A DNA stretch of 64,000 nucleotides from Fremontodendron californicum (lineage: Eukaryota > Streptophyta > Magnoliopsida > Malvales > Malvaceae): contig JAULJL010000035.1 of NCBI GenBank assembly GCA_030761205.1, forward strand, positions 11,736,001 to 11,800,000. Direction: 5' to 3'. A program made the translations under genes and the position numbers. Below the pieces are notes generated by a model. It made no database searches and had not been told where the DNA came from. It worked only from the letters and a program-made list of their open reading frames with translations. Each line of letters begins with the position of its first letter. The stretch's first letter is position 1. This document shows, in pieces, positions 23,229 through 35,411 of the stretch.

Positions 23229-25623
23229 TTTAGGCAAGGAGTTGTCCCCTAATTGATCTAGGAGTTGTATAGAGATGCAATTGGTAAGCTAAGTTACCTA
23301 CTCAATTAGTTTCTACATGATTTGTTGAGTCACTCAATGTCATGGAAAAATGAAAGGGGTCTTAGCTTATTAAGAAGTTTAAAAGTTAAATTTTTTGAAA
23401 TAGTAGTTGACAGCTATTATTTTGTTAAAATAATGAGAATAATCATTAAAGTTGTAAAACCTTACATTAATGATTAAATATTGCTATTATTAACTTTTTA
23501 TATGCATTGGTTTATATGGGATATAAATCATCATTGAAAATTAACTAGTTACTTAATTGCATACTTGATGCAAACACTATAAAGCTGGTTTCTATTAATC
23601 AATTTCACAATAAAGATTGTGTTGAATATGAAATGAAGGTCTATTTCTATTAAGAGAAACTTGGTTGATTTATGGATCATAATCTAAGTATGGACTTATT
23701 TATTTCTTCAATGTCTAAGAGATATTTGCAAGTCGTGTTGAATTACAACATGAACCAATTAGTGTTGCTAAATATGCTCATTAGACTACAAAGATCATCC
23801 ACTTTGTTTCTTCCACTATGAGAAGATAACCGAAGAAAAGTTCTTCAAAGAAAGGATGATCACATGAAAGAGAAATTGATAAAAGGACATACCATCATTG
23901 TGGCAATGCAAGGCATTGGAGGCTTAAATGCAAGAAGTATATTCGATCAAGAAGGCAAAGAAACTTGATAAGTATCACTTCATGGGTATTATGAGTTTAT
24001 TTTCACTACTGTTAGGTATATGATACCTATTAAGTTGGTTCATAGATATGTATGACATATAGATAGAACTAATGACATGGTTAAGTTAGTTAAAGGATAA
24101 GACCTAGGAGGTGGCAACCTTAGTCGATACTTGATCAAGCTTGCAACCTAGTTATGATGAATGTTTTAGAAACATTATCATCGATATTTCGGTTTTGCTA
24201 GCATTAGATGCTTAGCTATTCATCTATGAATGAACCGAAAAATCCTATGGAATTTGTTCCATATCATGGTTTTATTACACTCATAATAACATAGAAACTT
24301 GCATGAAAGATAATTAAATTACTAATTGTTTAACTCAAAAGTATAAGGCTAAAGTATATAGATACTAGTAGTTTCTTTGATTATGAATCAAAGGAAATCT
24401 TATACAAAACTTGAAAATAAGATAAGCTTTGGCTCAAGGAATTTCATAATAAGATTATGAAAGTAATTTAATTAAAGATCATTCTTATTAAGATATGATC
24501 TAAACGAAGAATTTCTTGAAACTAAATTGATTGATTATCTAATAGAATTCATATAAGATGAATTGGATGGACACCACTATGTAATGACATAGAAAATTTC
24601 ATGATGCTACAAATAGTCGAGATTGCCGAAACACTAACCTATAAAGGATTTCAAGTTGTAATGATGAAACAAATATTCATGTGATATGAGATGTTTAGTT
24701 TTAAGATTACAAATGTGCATTCAAAAGTTTTTGAATTCACATCCCAAAGGAAAGTAAATGAATTTACTTTGAATGTTTCTATACAAGTAGGAAACAGTGG
24801 GAGTTTTATGAAATTTTAAAAGTTAAAGGTCATAAGTTGAAATCCGAAATCATGCATAGGATGCATAAAGGCACAAAGGTTTAGTAGGATGCATAATGAT
24901 GCATTACTCATATAAGATGAGTCCACTAAACATGATGATTAAGTAGGATGCATTGTGATACATTACTCATAAGAGATGAGTCTACTTAATAGAACATTGT
25001 TAGACAATGGGTTGAGATATCCAATTTTGATAGTAACATTCAAGAGTTGAATTTATCAAAAAGATGAGATATCTTATGCGCACACCTAAGGGTTAGTGGG
25101 AGTAATACAATTTACTCATTGAATGTATATTAGATACATTAATGATTAAAAGGTAAATCAACAGTAATGCTAAGATCTAATGGATTTAGCAACAAAAGAT
25201 TGGATCAAATGTTAAATAAGTTTAACATAGAGAGAAACCAACAAGTGACTTAAAGATATGATGTAAATAAATCAGTCATTTGGAAATGTTCTAAATTAGA
25301 GAGGATCGAATTATTTATATTCTAAGTAGGAATACAAACTTTTTGTTCGAGGCTAGAAAATGAGTATTTGGATCTATAGCTCAATGGCTAACTAAAAGAT
25401 TCCTAGTTGTTAAAGTAACAACATGAGCCATGAAGAAAGGAATCGGATTTCATTATGATCTAGATAAGTATCGTGACTATGATAATAGATATTATCATAA
25501 GTATATGAACAAAGCATATTCTCATAACCTGTACTAAAGCTATGTCCTAGCAGAGACACAGTTGCTAATCGAAAGAGTTCGGCATTTGATGCATTAGCGA
25601 TTGGCTTAGTGCAAGTGAGAGAT
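23229..25623 (+). pseudogene. Degenerate copia internal region (gag-pol relic)
   Basis: There is no long open frame. At 23881-23940 one frame reads TYHHCGNARHWRLKCKKY, a retroviral zinc knuckle in which the first Cys has become Tyr (Y-x2-C-x4-H-x4-C); this is the nucleocapsid part of Gag. The rest is too decayed for domain calls, and no reverse transcriptase motif was located with confidence. A short direct repeat ('gtaggatgcat...gatgagtc') lies at 24889-24992. A purine-rich tract AAGTGAGAGA (25613-25622) precedes the 3' LTR, as in plant copia elements. Confidence 0.65.
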
Positions 25624-27434
25624 TGTTAGTATATGCCCTAGAACCAATCAGATTGGACAATGAATATACAGTTAATAATGCAAACCCATCACTATTCTTT
25701 AGTGATACAAGGTTTTCCTTCATGTAGTACGATAATAATAGTTATTAAGTACTAATTGGATGAAGCCCATGGAACATAAAGGCCTTGCAAAGGAATTATA
25801 AAGAGTTATGATTGTGAGATCCTTATGCATCAAAGCCATGTTCCTCAAATTGTTCCTGGTCATTGTATTGCTAAGATGGGGCATTGGCAATGCTCAAAGA
25901 CTAGTACATGTTAAGCCTTCTTACTTGTGAAGTAAGCAACCGATCTCATGGGTTGAAGTATATGGTATACTTGGGATGACATTTAGGTTCTTGTTAGAGA
26001 ACAAGTTCACTGAACATGGCCCACTATGAGAACTCCATTTGGTATTATCACTCTAGTGTCTATGGAAAGGTTCTCACGTGCCAATCGTGTAAATAATCCT
26101 CTGACTTATGATACCAGGTCATTTTGTATGGGGAATGTCATGCTTTGATTTCATCACGAACGGGTCCCAATAAGGGATGCTTATGGTAGGGTGATTTTGG
26201 GTATGACATGAAGTATACAAGGTGGATGAGTGATCCAGAGAGGATTCACCACTCCAAGTGACATTGGGAGATATATCTCATATGTTTTTAAATTCGATTA
26301 ACTTGATGAAGTCTCTGGCCAGAGCAATATGAATTTAGGAGAAATAATTCCCTAAAGTTTGTAAGGTTAACCATAAGTTGTAAGAACTAACATGGATAGA
26401 TTTATGAGTAGACACTGCACCATGCTCATGGTTTTTCCTGGATATTTGGTGAAATGACCGAATTACACTGATAGACTGGACACTGAAAGGTCAACTTGAC
26501 TCTCTAATATTTTGGTAGTCATGATGGCTTGCTAGAGTCCGTTCATGATCTATGAGTTTAAATTAATTATCCTTTGATAACAATTTATATTCATTGCCAA
26601 CATATTGGAAGCCTAATGGGTCACACACATTAAGGTGAATTAAGAGATTAAAATGGAATGGATCTAATTGATTAAATTGATAATTTAATCAATAAGGACT
26701 TAATTGAATTGTTTAATTACATGGAGGGACTTAAGAGCAAATAACATAAGTGTTATGCTATAACCCTAAGTCCAAACCCTGGAGTCTAGCCGAGGCCTCT
26801 ATGAACAAACATTGGCATCATCTTCCCTATGGCTTGGCCGCATATTGGATAAGCATTGTTTGGTGTCATCTTCTTCTTTCTTTCTTCCTCCATGCCTCTT
26901 AGTGGATTGCTAGAGAGAAAAAAATTTCTCTCACGAAAGCAAAGGCTTAGAGTGAAAAGAAAGAAGATCAAGATCTTACCTTTGATTAATGCACCAAACC
27001 CTGTGGAAGTTAGAAAAACGTTTTCTTCTTTCTTGATGCTTATGAAGCATTCGGCCATGGTTGTTCTTGTTGGGGAGAGGTTTATGAAACCTAACCACTA
27101 GCATGGTTTTCGGTAGGACTCTATTCCTACCTTGAAGAAGGTTCTTTTGATCATCTTGTGTGGATTACCGTTAGAGGCCAAACACTTGGGTGGCTTAAAG
27201 TCTCGGGATTCCTTCTTGGTGTTCAAGATTGCATAGGCTGTTTGGAAACTCAAGATTACTAAATCTTTGAGTTAAGGTATGATTCTTCATCATATGTATG
27301 CTTTAAAATCACTAGATTGCATTAAAATTTTACAAGCTTGAAAATTCGGTTATCTCTTTGTTTAATTTATTCTGCTGCATTCATGTTCATCATCATATCA
27401 TTTTTCTTGTTTGATCATGAGGCCGAATCCAACA
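25624..27434 (+). mobile_element. Ty1/copia 3' LTR (1.81 kb)
   Basis: This LTR begins TGTTAGTATATGCCCTAGAA after the purine tract and ends GCCGAATCCAACA, matching the truncated 5' LTR over 26658-27434. The pair of opposed ORFs at 26786-27101 lies within the LTR and is not conserved in the other copy. Confidence 0.88.
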
Positions 27435-29064
27435 AAAACAACCTTGAATACTCCCCCCATGGTTCGGCCAAGACTAGTTTTAAAGACACCTAAACAGTTT
27501 TTTTTATATATAGAAAAATGCCTAAATGTTTTTAGCCCATAATCTCCATATCCGACCTTTCAAACTTTAGTATACCCAAAAACTATGAAAAATGAGACTG
27601 TGGTTACGAATTATTGCTTAATCTGAACCAAAATCCATTGGGAAGGTTTTGAAAACCTTGTTTTGGGAGAACAAAGAGGTTAGCTCAAAGTTGAACTCAT
27701 AGATTGCGAATCCAGCTCAACTATCACCTAAAGCCTAAAGGCTTAGGATCATCAAGCTCATAACCAAACTTTGTTTTCAAGAAACCCATAGCAACCAAAA
27801 TAAAGAGTATGACAAGAACATATACCACAATAGATCACAACCAAAAAACAAGATGAGCATATCAAAGCAAGTAGCAAAAACAAACATAAACAACGTTTAT
27901 AGAAGTAAATCAAGACATGCTATATTTTATTTTGAAAATGGCAAGAAACTACAAAGTTTTTAGAAGTATTTTTTTTTTTGAAAACTTAAAGATTTTAAAA
28001 TAGTAGAAAACAGTAATACTTTATTTTAAAAACATTTTTTGAAGAAAACTTCAAAGCTTGAAAAGAGAAGAAAACAAATCAAAAACAAACCAAGAAGAAA
28101 AAAAAAACTATATTCTTTAGCTTTTCCAAGAACGAAAACATTTCTTTTTCTCCTTTCTTTTCTTTTTTCTTCTTTCTCTTTTCCCTTTTTTTTTCCTCTT
28201 CCTCCTCCCTCATTTTGCAAAATGCCGTGAGCTCTCCTCATCCTCTTGACTTAGCCAAATATGGCCTCTTGTTATTCCTCTAGATTCTTCTTTTGTTTAG
28301 CCACTTGACTTTTTTTCACTCCTTAGCCAATAATCTTTATCCCTTCCTCATTAAGTTCTTCTCTTATTGGCTAACCAATTATACTCCATCTTGCTCTTCA
28401 AGTTTAATTCCTATTGGCTAGTCAATGCCAACTCATGTCCTAGCTTGATGAGTCATGTCCTTCTTTGTGTGATTCATTGATTTTATTACCAAGCTGCTAT
28501 TTTCTCCTCCAACAATATTCTTCACTCCTCCATTTTATTACAAGTTTACCTTAGGCTATTTTTCACAATTTTCCTCCAACGTTTCACTTGTTTCTTATTC
28601 ACCCCTCCACCATTTTTCAATTTTATTTATTTGCCACCCAATTCTCTACTTGGACTTTCAATGTTGGGCCTTCCACCAAATTCCCTTCAACTTGGACTTT
28701 CAAAGTTGGGTCTTCTACCATATTCTCATAAATTGGGTTTCCAACTTCTACTCAACTTCCTACCAATTGGATCTTTAAAATTGGGCTTCCAACCAACTTT
28801 CTTTCCACCATTTAATTCAACTTCATTCCTTTCCATTTCATCCCTCCACTATTTAAAGTTGACTTTTTTTAATTTTGACTTTGACTTTGTCAATTTTGAG
28901 TTTTTCAATTTTGACTTTGGCTTTGTCAATTTTGACTTTTCTCACGTTGACTTTTTCAACTCAAAGTGACAAAACCGGATCAGGAGATTAGGAGAAATTT
29001 TAGAAGACCGAGGATTAAGAAAAATTATACTTTGTAGAGGCTCGGACAAAATTAAGTGTCTAAA
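27435..29064. mobile_element. Tat/Ogre-like LTR 3' fragment (copy C)
   Basis: This fragment ends GGCTCGGACAAAATTAAGTGTCTAAA, the degenerate equivalent of the ends of copies A and B. It has a TTGACTTT cluster at 28858-28965 and a purine/pyrimidine strand-biased tract at 28030-28220. Degenerate ~50-bp repeats around 'cttggactttcaa(a/t)gttggg' lie at 28650-28800. The copia element seems to have inserted in it, because the copia LTR ends exactly where this begins. Open frames here reflect base bias. Confidence 0.55.
28858..28965. promoter_or_regulatory. TTGACTTT cluster in LTR copy C
   Basis: About seven copies of TTTGACTTT or GTTGACTTT occur within 108 bp, about 100 bp before the LTR end, as in copies A and B. 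W-box-type motifs; function inferred. Confidence 0.45.
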
Positions 29065-29133
29065 CTCATGAAGTGATGTAAATACGATAATCAAATGTGG
29101 TGATCATACAAATATTCATGAAACGATGATCAA

Positions 29134-29263
29134 TTTAATTATAGCACCCGATCTTTTTGCTCAATTGGTTGGTGCATGTTTCAGGGTTCAAATCCCCTTA
29201 CTCTTTTGAGCAGGGTTGAAATCCCCTTCCGCCAAATTATCCCAAAAAAAATTTTTATTTATA
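29134..29263 (+). mobile_element. tRNA-derived SINE-like sequence 1
   Basis: A box-A-like segment (TGCTCAATTGGTTGGTGCAT) is followed by a box-B-like GGGTTCAAATCCC (29184-29196) and a second near-copy GGGTTGAAATCCCC. It ends in CCCAAAAAAAA. Imperfect direct repeats TTTAATTATA and TTTATTTATA flank it. The layout is that of a short tRNA-derived SINE; no cloverleaf is complete enough for a tRNA gene. Confidence 0.55.
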
Positions 29264-29627
29264 CCGATATAGAATAGCTCTTCCAATTGGGTTTCTTGTC
29301 AAATAAAGAACATGTTATAAGCGAGCTTTGATTATTTTTTTTAAAAGTATGTTAATTAATTACGGTATTTGCCATTAAACCAAACATTTTTTTTTTTGTT
29401 ATTGTTTATCTTATTTATATTTAATAATTTATTAGAGTTGTTTTATTGGTTGGTCTTTTATTGTTTTTTTATATGATAGGTTAGTCTTTTATTAGGGCTT
29501 TAAAATTTCACTTTAACGAGAATTTCAACGTTGATAAAAGAAATAAATAATTGTTTATTTAGTTATTATTTTAATTCAATAAGGATGTTTTGATTTATTT
29601 ATGTAAAAAATATATTTTTTTAAATTC
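29264..29627. other. AT-rich spacer
   Basis: No gene, repeat or element boundary recognised between the two SINE-like sequences. Confidence 0.5.
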
Positions 29628-29761
29628 GGAGCTTAGTTCAGTTGGTTTATGCAGTTATCTTTAAGAGATGAAATCCAGCAGGTCTGAGATTCGAATCTCA
29701 ACATCTGCAACTTCTTCCCCTATCCCTAGGTTGTGGAGGATTGTACCCCAAAAAAAAAAAT
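29628..29761 (+). mobile_element. tRNA-derived SINE-like sequence 2
   Basis: Box A-like GAGCTTAGTTCAGTTGGTTT and box B-like GAGATTCGAATCTC (29686-29699, a perfect palindrome), then about 60 bp of body ending GTACCCC and an A-tract to 29760. The tRNA-like head, short body and poly(A) fit a SINE. It differs in sequence from the copy at 29134, so the two belong to different families or are very diverged. Confidence 0.6.
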
Positions 29762-30781
29762 TATTGAAAAATATTAAATTAAATGAAAATTAAAATAATT
29801 AATTTATTAAATTATCAATTATATATGTTATTCATTATTTATATATGTATAAGAAAAAAAATTATACCTTAAAATACACCGTATTCATAAATCTATACTA
29901 TTATTAAAAGCATTGGCTAAGTTGGTGTCACGAGTTAAATGGACACCAACTCAGTTGAAAAAATATCAAAAAAAACAAATTAAAAATACAATATAAAATG
30001 ATATTAAGGATTTTTATGTAATTTACTTTAGAAAAATTATTTTACATGTGACATCATCAAACTTTCTTATTTAAAAAAAAAAAAAAAAACTACTCATAAC
30101 TTCTTTTTAAAAAACTACCCACCTCTTATATCATTAAACTATTTATTTTAAAATATTTTTCTAACTCAATTTTTTTTTTTTCATTTTCACCCATATTATG
30201 GGTGTGCAATATTAGCCCTTATTATTAAAAGCACATGATGGTATAAAGTATACATCAGTGTAACAAATATTAGTCATTATTAAAAGCACATGATTGTTTC
30301 ATGAATTGAAAGCTTCCCTGGAAACCTGGAGAAGAAATAGGCGGAGCCAGGCTAAATTTTCACGTGGATAACGAACTAGTCTTAGAAAGAGTGCTTTGAC
30401 TTTTTTGGCTCTCTTATTCTAAAACGATGGCTAAGCTGTTTGGAAAGATAGAAACCTGATAACTACCATACTTTTTGTTTTTAACTAATTCAGATGACTA
30501 TTTGCATATAATATAATATATATTAGCTTTTAGAACCCACTTATTTGCCTTCCTAATTAACAAATCAGCTAATGCGTCGTCGACCTGAAGAATTAATTTT
30601 CAATTACAAATGAGAAATATATGATTTTTTTAATAAACAAGTAAGAAATATTCTGCACACTAAACTAATCTTGTTGAAAATCAAAAAAGATGAGCCATCA
30701 TTTTAGAAAAGCAGAGGAAAACAGTGTTAAAAGCTATGATAAATCGTCATTGAAAAGCAGGGGAAAGCAAAGTCAAACGCC
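29762..30781. other. AT-rich region upstream of the P450
   Basis: It contains a possible Helitron-type 5' end at 29892 (TCTATACTATTATTAAAAGC) and a short hairpin near 30190 (ACCCATATTATGGGT). The motif ATTATTAAAAGCACATGAT is repeated at about 30220 and 30280. An AT-rich TATA-like stretch lies at 30495-30525, ~260 bp before the P450 start codon. No ORF is supported. Confidence 0.35.
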
Positions 30782-32721
30782 ATGGAGTTAATGTTTTTGC
30801 TTGTCAGGATCACATCCACTATCCTGTTAGTTGGATTGATTCGCATGATCATACGCCTGTATGATTCACTGGTATTAAAGCCTGAAAGGCTCCGTTCCAA
30901 GCTGCGAAAGCAAGGGATTCGAGGTCCTCCGCCGTCGTTCTTGATCGGTAATATGCTGGAAATGGGGAAGACAGGATCTAAGGAGTCAAACTTGGCACAA
31001 GAAGGAAAACAAGTGATAACCCACAGTTGTTCTGCTGTTGTTTTACCATTTCTTGACAAGTGGAGAGAACACTATGGTATGTATGTTTATAATTTAGCCT
31101 TGAATTTCAATCCGAGTGCTTAAAAAGTTTACAGATTCTGAAATGTTTATGTTAATTTTTCAGGTCCAACATTTATGTTTTCAATGGGGAATATACTGGT
31201 TTTGCATATGAGCCATGCAGGTGTTGTGAAAGAAATGACAGCATACACTTCTTTTGACTTGGGAAGACCTTCCTATCAAAAAAAAGGACTTCATCCGCTG
31301 TATGGCGAGGGAATTCTACATGCAAATGGTGCAGTATGGGCGCATCAAAGGAAAGTCCTGGCTCCTGAATTCTACATGGACAAGGTCAAGGTAGAGTCTG
31401 ACTTAGTAGTTCGCCTGGTTTATATAAATTTTACTTAGTAATTCTTGAACTATCATTGAAATATACTAGTCCATTATGTGTAGGGTATAATGAAATTAAT
31501 GGTAGAGTCTGCAGTTTCGCTAATAAACGAATGGAATAGAAAGATCGACTCTGGAGGTGGAGTAGCCGACATAAAGATTGATGAATATTTGAGAAACTTC
31601 TCTGGAGAAGTTATCTCAAGAGCATGTTTTGGAAGCAATTGTAAAGATATTATCTCAAAGCTCAGAGCACTTCAAGAAATTGCATGTAAGAAAGTAGTCT
31701 TGCAAGGGATACCTGGACTAAGGTTCGACCCCTTTCTTTCTTTTCTCCTAGCCATTGACTCAGACCATTTAACATGAGAGCCTGATGAAAATGTCTAGGA
31801 AAAACTGACAAAAATGATTGACTTTGTAAATTTAGATCGCTCCCAACCAAGAGCAACAGAGAAATGTGGAGATTAGAGAAAGAAGTTCACACATTAATCT
31901 TGAAGGAAGTGAAGGGAAAAAAAGAACCAGCATCAGAGAAGAACATATTACAAATGATCGTTGAAGGAGCTAAGAGCAGTAATTTAAGCCAAGATGCAAT
32001 AGACAACTTCATTGTTGACAACTGCAAGAACATATGCTTTCCGGCCTATGAAAATGGTGCCGTGCCGGCAATTTGGACCTTGATGTTGTTGGCCTTATAT
32101 CCAGAGTGGCAAGACAAAGTTCGTGCGGAGGTTCTTGAAATTTGCGTCGGCCAATTGCCAAGCCCCGACATGCTTAACAAGATGAAAACAGTAAGTGTGA
32201 AACTATTGCACATATAGATTGTGCAAATTATATATCCCGTTTAATCTTTTAGAATTTGTTTGAAACTTTTATATAATCACTTGAAAATATGGCAGCTAAC
32301 AATGGTGATTTATGAGTCACTGCGACTCTACCCTCTTGGCTGCATGCTGACTCGGGAGGCGTTTCAAGACACGAAATTTGGAGGCATTGATGTGCCTAAA
32401 GGAGTTAGTATTTGGGTGATGTTGATGACACTTTACGAAGACCCCAATATTTGGGGATCTGATGTCCACAAATTCAACCCCGAAAGGTTTGCCAATGGAA
32501 TCAGTGGTGCATGTCAGCTTCCACATGTGTACATACCGTTTGGCACCGGACCTCGTTCATGTTTGGGGCAGCATTTTGCCATGGCGGAACACAAGATACT
32601 TGTTAGTCTTATACTGTCAAACTTCACATTCTCGCTCTCACCAAAATATAGACATTCTCCGATTATGAATTTAATTATTGAGCCTGAATTTGGTGTGGAT
32701 CTCTTAGTTAGGAGGGTTTGA
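30782..32721 (+). CDS. Cytochrome P450, CYP714-like (clan 72), five exons
   Basis: Predicted exons 30782-31076, 31164-31390, 31484-31722, 31836-32190 and 32296-32721; all introns are GT-AG and the spliced frame is open for 513 residues, the usual family length. Visible features: N-terminal membrane anchor (residues 1-27), proline-rich hinge GIRGPPPSF, K-helix ESLR (379-382), FNPERF (432-437) and heme loop FGTGPRSCLG with Cys461. The middle (LGRPSYQKKGL, ANGAVWAHQRKVLAPEFYMDKVK) resembles CYP714. Known CYP714 enzymes are ER-bound monooxygenases oxidising gibberellins or, in some eudicots, triterpenoids; the substrate here is unknown. Odd point: the I-helix reads FPAYENGAV (322-330) where the family has an AGxET(T) pattern, so the usual Thr is absent. 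It could be neofunctionalised or inactive. Confidence 0.85.
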
Positions 32722-32730
32722 GGCATTTGT

Positions 32731-32763
32731 TATATATATACATATATATATATATATATAATA
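32731..32763. repeat. TA microsatellite after the P450 stop
   Basis: Alternating TA/CATA run just 10 bp after the P450 stop codon, in what would be its 3' untranslated region. Confidence 0.85.
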
Positions 32764-33175
32764 TGGATTCTAGACTCACTGTAATTGGTTAATTCTTTTT
32801 CTACTTCGTGATCATGAGTTGTTACTTTTCTCTCCTTAGAAGATGCAGAGTATTTTGTATTTATACAAAAATTTGCTCACATATTGATAAATTTAATAAT
32901 AGTAATTATTCTATCATGTAACAAGATTATCCAATATCTCTAGAAAAATCTATTTTGTTCATACCCTTTTCTTTCATTTCAAGCAACCGGCCAATATAAA
33001 AAAAACCAGCTTTTTCAATATTTAATCTCGATATGAAACTTGAGATATTCCTTACAATATGAATTTTTTTTTTTTTTTTTGATAAGTAGCATGAATTTCA
33101 TTATCATGTAAATTCTCATTTTCAAAAATCATGAATGATTGAGTCCTAATCCAAAGATAATAGAAAGAATATAAT
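32764..33175. other. AT-rich spacer
   Basis: Probable 3' flank of the P450. Holds a 17-base T run at about 33066 and no recognisable element. Confidence 0.4.
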
Positions 33176-34385
33176 GATGGAATGAGTGGCGGATCTTCCT
33201 ATTTAGTTTTGGGGAGCCAATTAAAAATCTAAATTTATATATTTTTTCGTTTGAAGTATGTTACTATATTTTACTAATATACAACATATACAAATAAGAT
33301 ACTAATAAAAATAATAAATTCATAAAATCATAAAATTTATCAATTCATAAATAAAATACATCAAATAAATAATTTTATCTAAAATTATGAGCGACATTCT
33401 TTTAAAGAAACAAAATCTTCAAGAATTGAATTTGAACTAAATGTCTCAGCAATCTCTCTTTCGATATTGACAATCAAGTTATTTGCAAGAAACTCATCTT
33501 CCATCTTGTTTCGTAGTCTTGTTTTTACGATCTTCATAGCTGAAAATGCTCGCTCACTAGTTGTTGTAGACACTGGAAGAGTTAAAACATGTCTGATCAA
33601 TCTATCAATGAGATGATATACTTTTTATATTCTCGTCTATGTCAGAACAAAGCATAGCTGTGATAAGGAAGACAAATTTTACAGTTTCACATCATTGTGC
33701 ATATCATACTCAAAATGTTTCAATTGAAATTTCAAATTCAACTTCTCTTGCTCAAAAAAAATCAAGAGGATAATACTTTTCCGCAAGAGTGCAAATATCA
33801 TCAATATTGAAAGATTTATAATCTTCCTTTGGATCCAAAGCAGAGCTAAGTGTCAAAAGATCCATTGCCTGTATGCTAAACTTATTATTTAGCTCCTACA
33901 ATTGAAGATAAAAGTTACATAATTACCAATATACAAAAGGAGATTCTTGAAGCCTCTTGTATTATTCTGCAAATTGATCGATATTTTGAAGCAGAATAGG
34001 AAGAAGACAAGTTAAAGGAGGATGGAACCCAAGCGGCAGGTAACCGGCATAAAAAAGACAATTTTAACTTTTCTTTACTTTATTGAAGTTTTGAAAAAAA
34101 AATTAAAAATTAAAAAAGTAATTTAAGTTTATATGATTGTGATTTAATCTTTGTGACTAACCAATTAATTTTAAGAGTTTAAGAATAATGATTGCTGAAT
34201 AAAATAAAAAATAAGTAACAATGTAATTTTTATCTTTTTTAAATTATAATACATATAATTAAGTTGTAGATAAAAAATAATAATAATAATTTTATTTGGG
34301 TGCCAATTTAATTTTATTTAATATAAACATAAATATATAAAAGAGAGCCCCCTGGCTATCATAACGCACCGCCACTGGATGGAAT
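33176..34385 (-). mobile_element. Non-autonomous hAT element with transposase remnant
   Basis: 8-bp target duplications GATGGAAT (33176-33183 and 34378-34385) flank an element whose ends are GAGTGGCGGATC and, inverted, CAGTGGCGGTGC. These features are diagnostic of hAT. The interior (1.19 kb) keeps only the last part of a transposase on the minus strand; the rest is AT-rich. Confidence 0.88.
33385..33600 (-). pseudogene. hAT transposase C-terminal dimerisation domain, fragment
   Basis: The 71 residues include LTLPVSTTTSERAFSAMKIV followed by KTRLRNKMEDEFLANNLIVN, the hAT dimerisation signature of the ZMYM1/TTF-type transposase group. Degenerate continuation can be followed to about 34020 with stops. 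It is a relic, not an active transposase. Confidence 0.8.
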
Positions 34386-34914
34386 TGAATTTCTGTTTAT
34401 TGAATCACATGAAATTTTATCTAACTCCATAAACCATATAATATATATATATATGGAATGTATGAAATATTTCATAAGGGGCGAAATCACTTGTGATTTT
34501 CCGTTTTATATGTTTTACGTCATTTTGAAACTTTAAAAATTTTGTTTTTTACGTCGGGCAGCCGAAAGGCGGTTGCGACAGTTTGACGACTTCATTGGGG
34601 ACTGGTTTAGAGAGTCAGACCAAGAATTAATCATGTGTTGTCCAAAGTTTTGATTTTAAGATTTTTGTTGATATTTAACTATGATTCTCATTTTTTTTAT
34701 ATAAGAAAGAAGAAATTTTTGAAATAAAAGGTTCTGAATAAATTTATTTTGCATGTATGATATTTTTTTGGCCTTCTTCTATTTACATTGTTATTTATTA
34801 ATTGTCTTTACTGGTTTTTTTTTTTTCATTTTGTTATTTGCTTAATTAAATGGTTAGGGGGATAGAAGTTGTGAAATAGGAGAGTAATAGGTTTTTATGT
34901 TCCTTCCCATGCAC
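34386..34914. other. AT-rich spacer
   Basis: Between two hAT insertions. No ORF, repeat or element ends recognised. Confidence 0.4.
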
Positions 34915-35411
34915 ATCACTTTTAGGGATGGCAGCGGGTTGGATATCTGCATTTTTAGTAATATCCGAATCTGCAAAACTACTTTAAAATTCTAATTCAT
35001 TTATTATCTGCATTAAATCCGCATATTACTATCCAAACTCGAATCCGAATTAAATAACATTATCCGCCAAATATCCGAATTCAATATGTCAAAAAAATTT
35101 AAAAAAACAATATAAAATCAATCAAAAATTAATTTAAAATTCAAATAAAAAATAATGGATTCGGATATCTGAATCCGCAAAAGTAAGCGGATTCGAATAT
35201 CCGAATCCGTTATCCGTATAAGTAAAGCTGATTCAGATAATGGATATCCGAGGTTTCATATCCACATCTGCTCCGAATCCACTGCGGATAGTAATTATAA
35301 TATTTGAATCTACATTTTATTCGAATCCGCAATATTTGAATCCGCAAAAAGCAAATTGGATGATTGCAAATATCTGAATCCGTACTATCCATTACCATCC
35401 CTAATCACTCT
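34915..35411. mobile_element. hAT-type MITE with ATCCGAATCC repeats (481 bp)
   Basis: Ends TAGGGATGGCAGCGG and, inverted, TAGGGATGGTAATGG. Target duplications ATCACTTT (34915-34922) and ATCACTCT (35404-35411) are 8 bp with one change. The interior is filled with scattered ATCCGAATCCGC-like motifs in both orientations. No transposase. The ORF at 35210-35398 is made of these repeats and is not a gene. Confidence 0.8.

Noticed and set aside
26786..27101. Pair of ORFs in the copia 3' LTR (90 and 81 residues)
   Set aside because: Within the LTR; the matching 5' LTR copy (about 9120-9420) does not keep the same frames.
28026..28241. Lys/Arg/Glu-rich and complementary Phe/Leu-rich frames
   Set aside because: Low-complexity A/G-rich tract of an LTR, open on both strands.
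29184..29227. tRNA gene
   Set aside because: Box B-like motifs are present but no acceptor stem or cloverleaf closes; better read as a SINE.
31723..31835. Apparent premature stop and frame change in the P450 around 31740-31860
   Set aside because: A GT-AG intron (31723-31835) joins exon 3 to exon 4 in frame and restores the expected sequence, so there is no disruption here.
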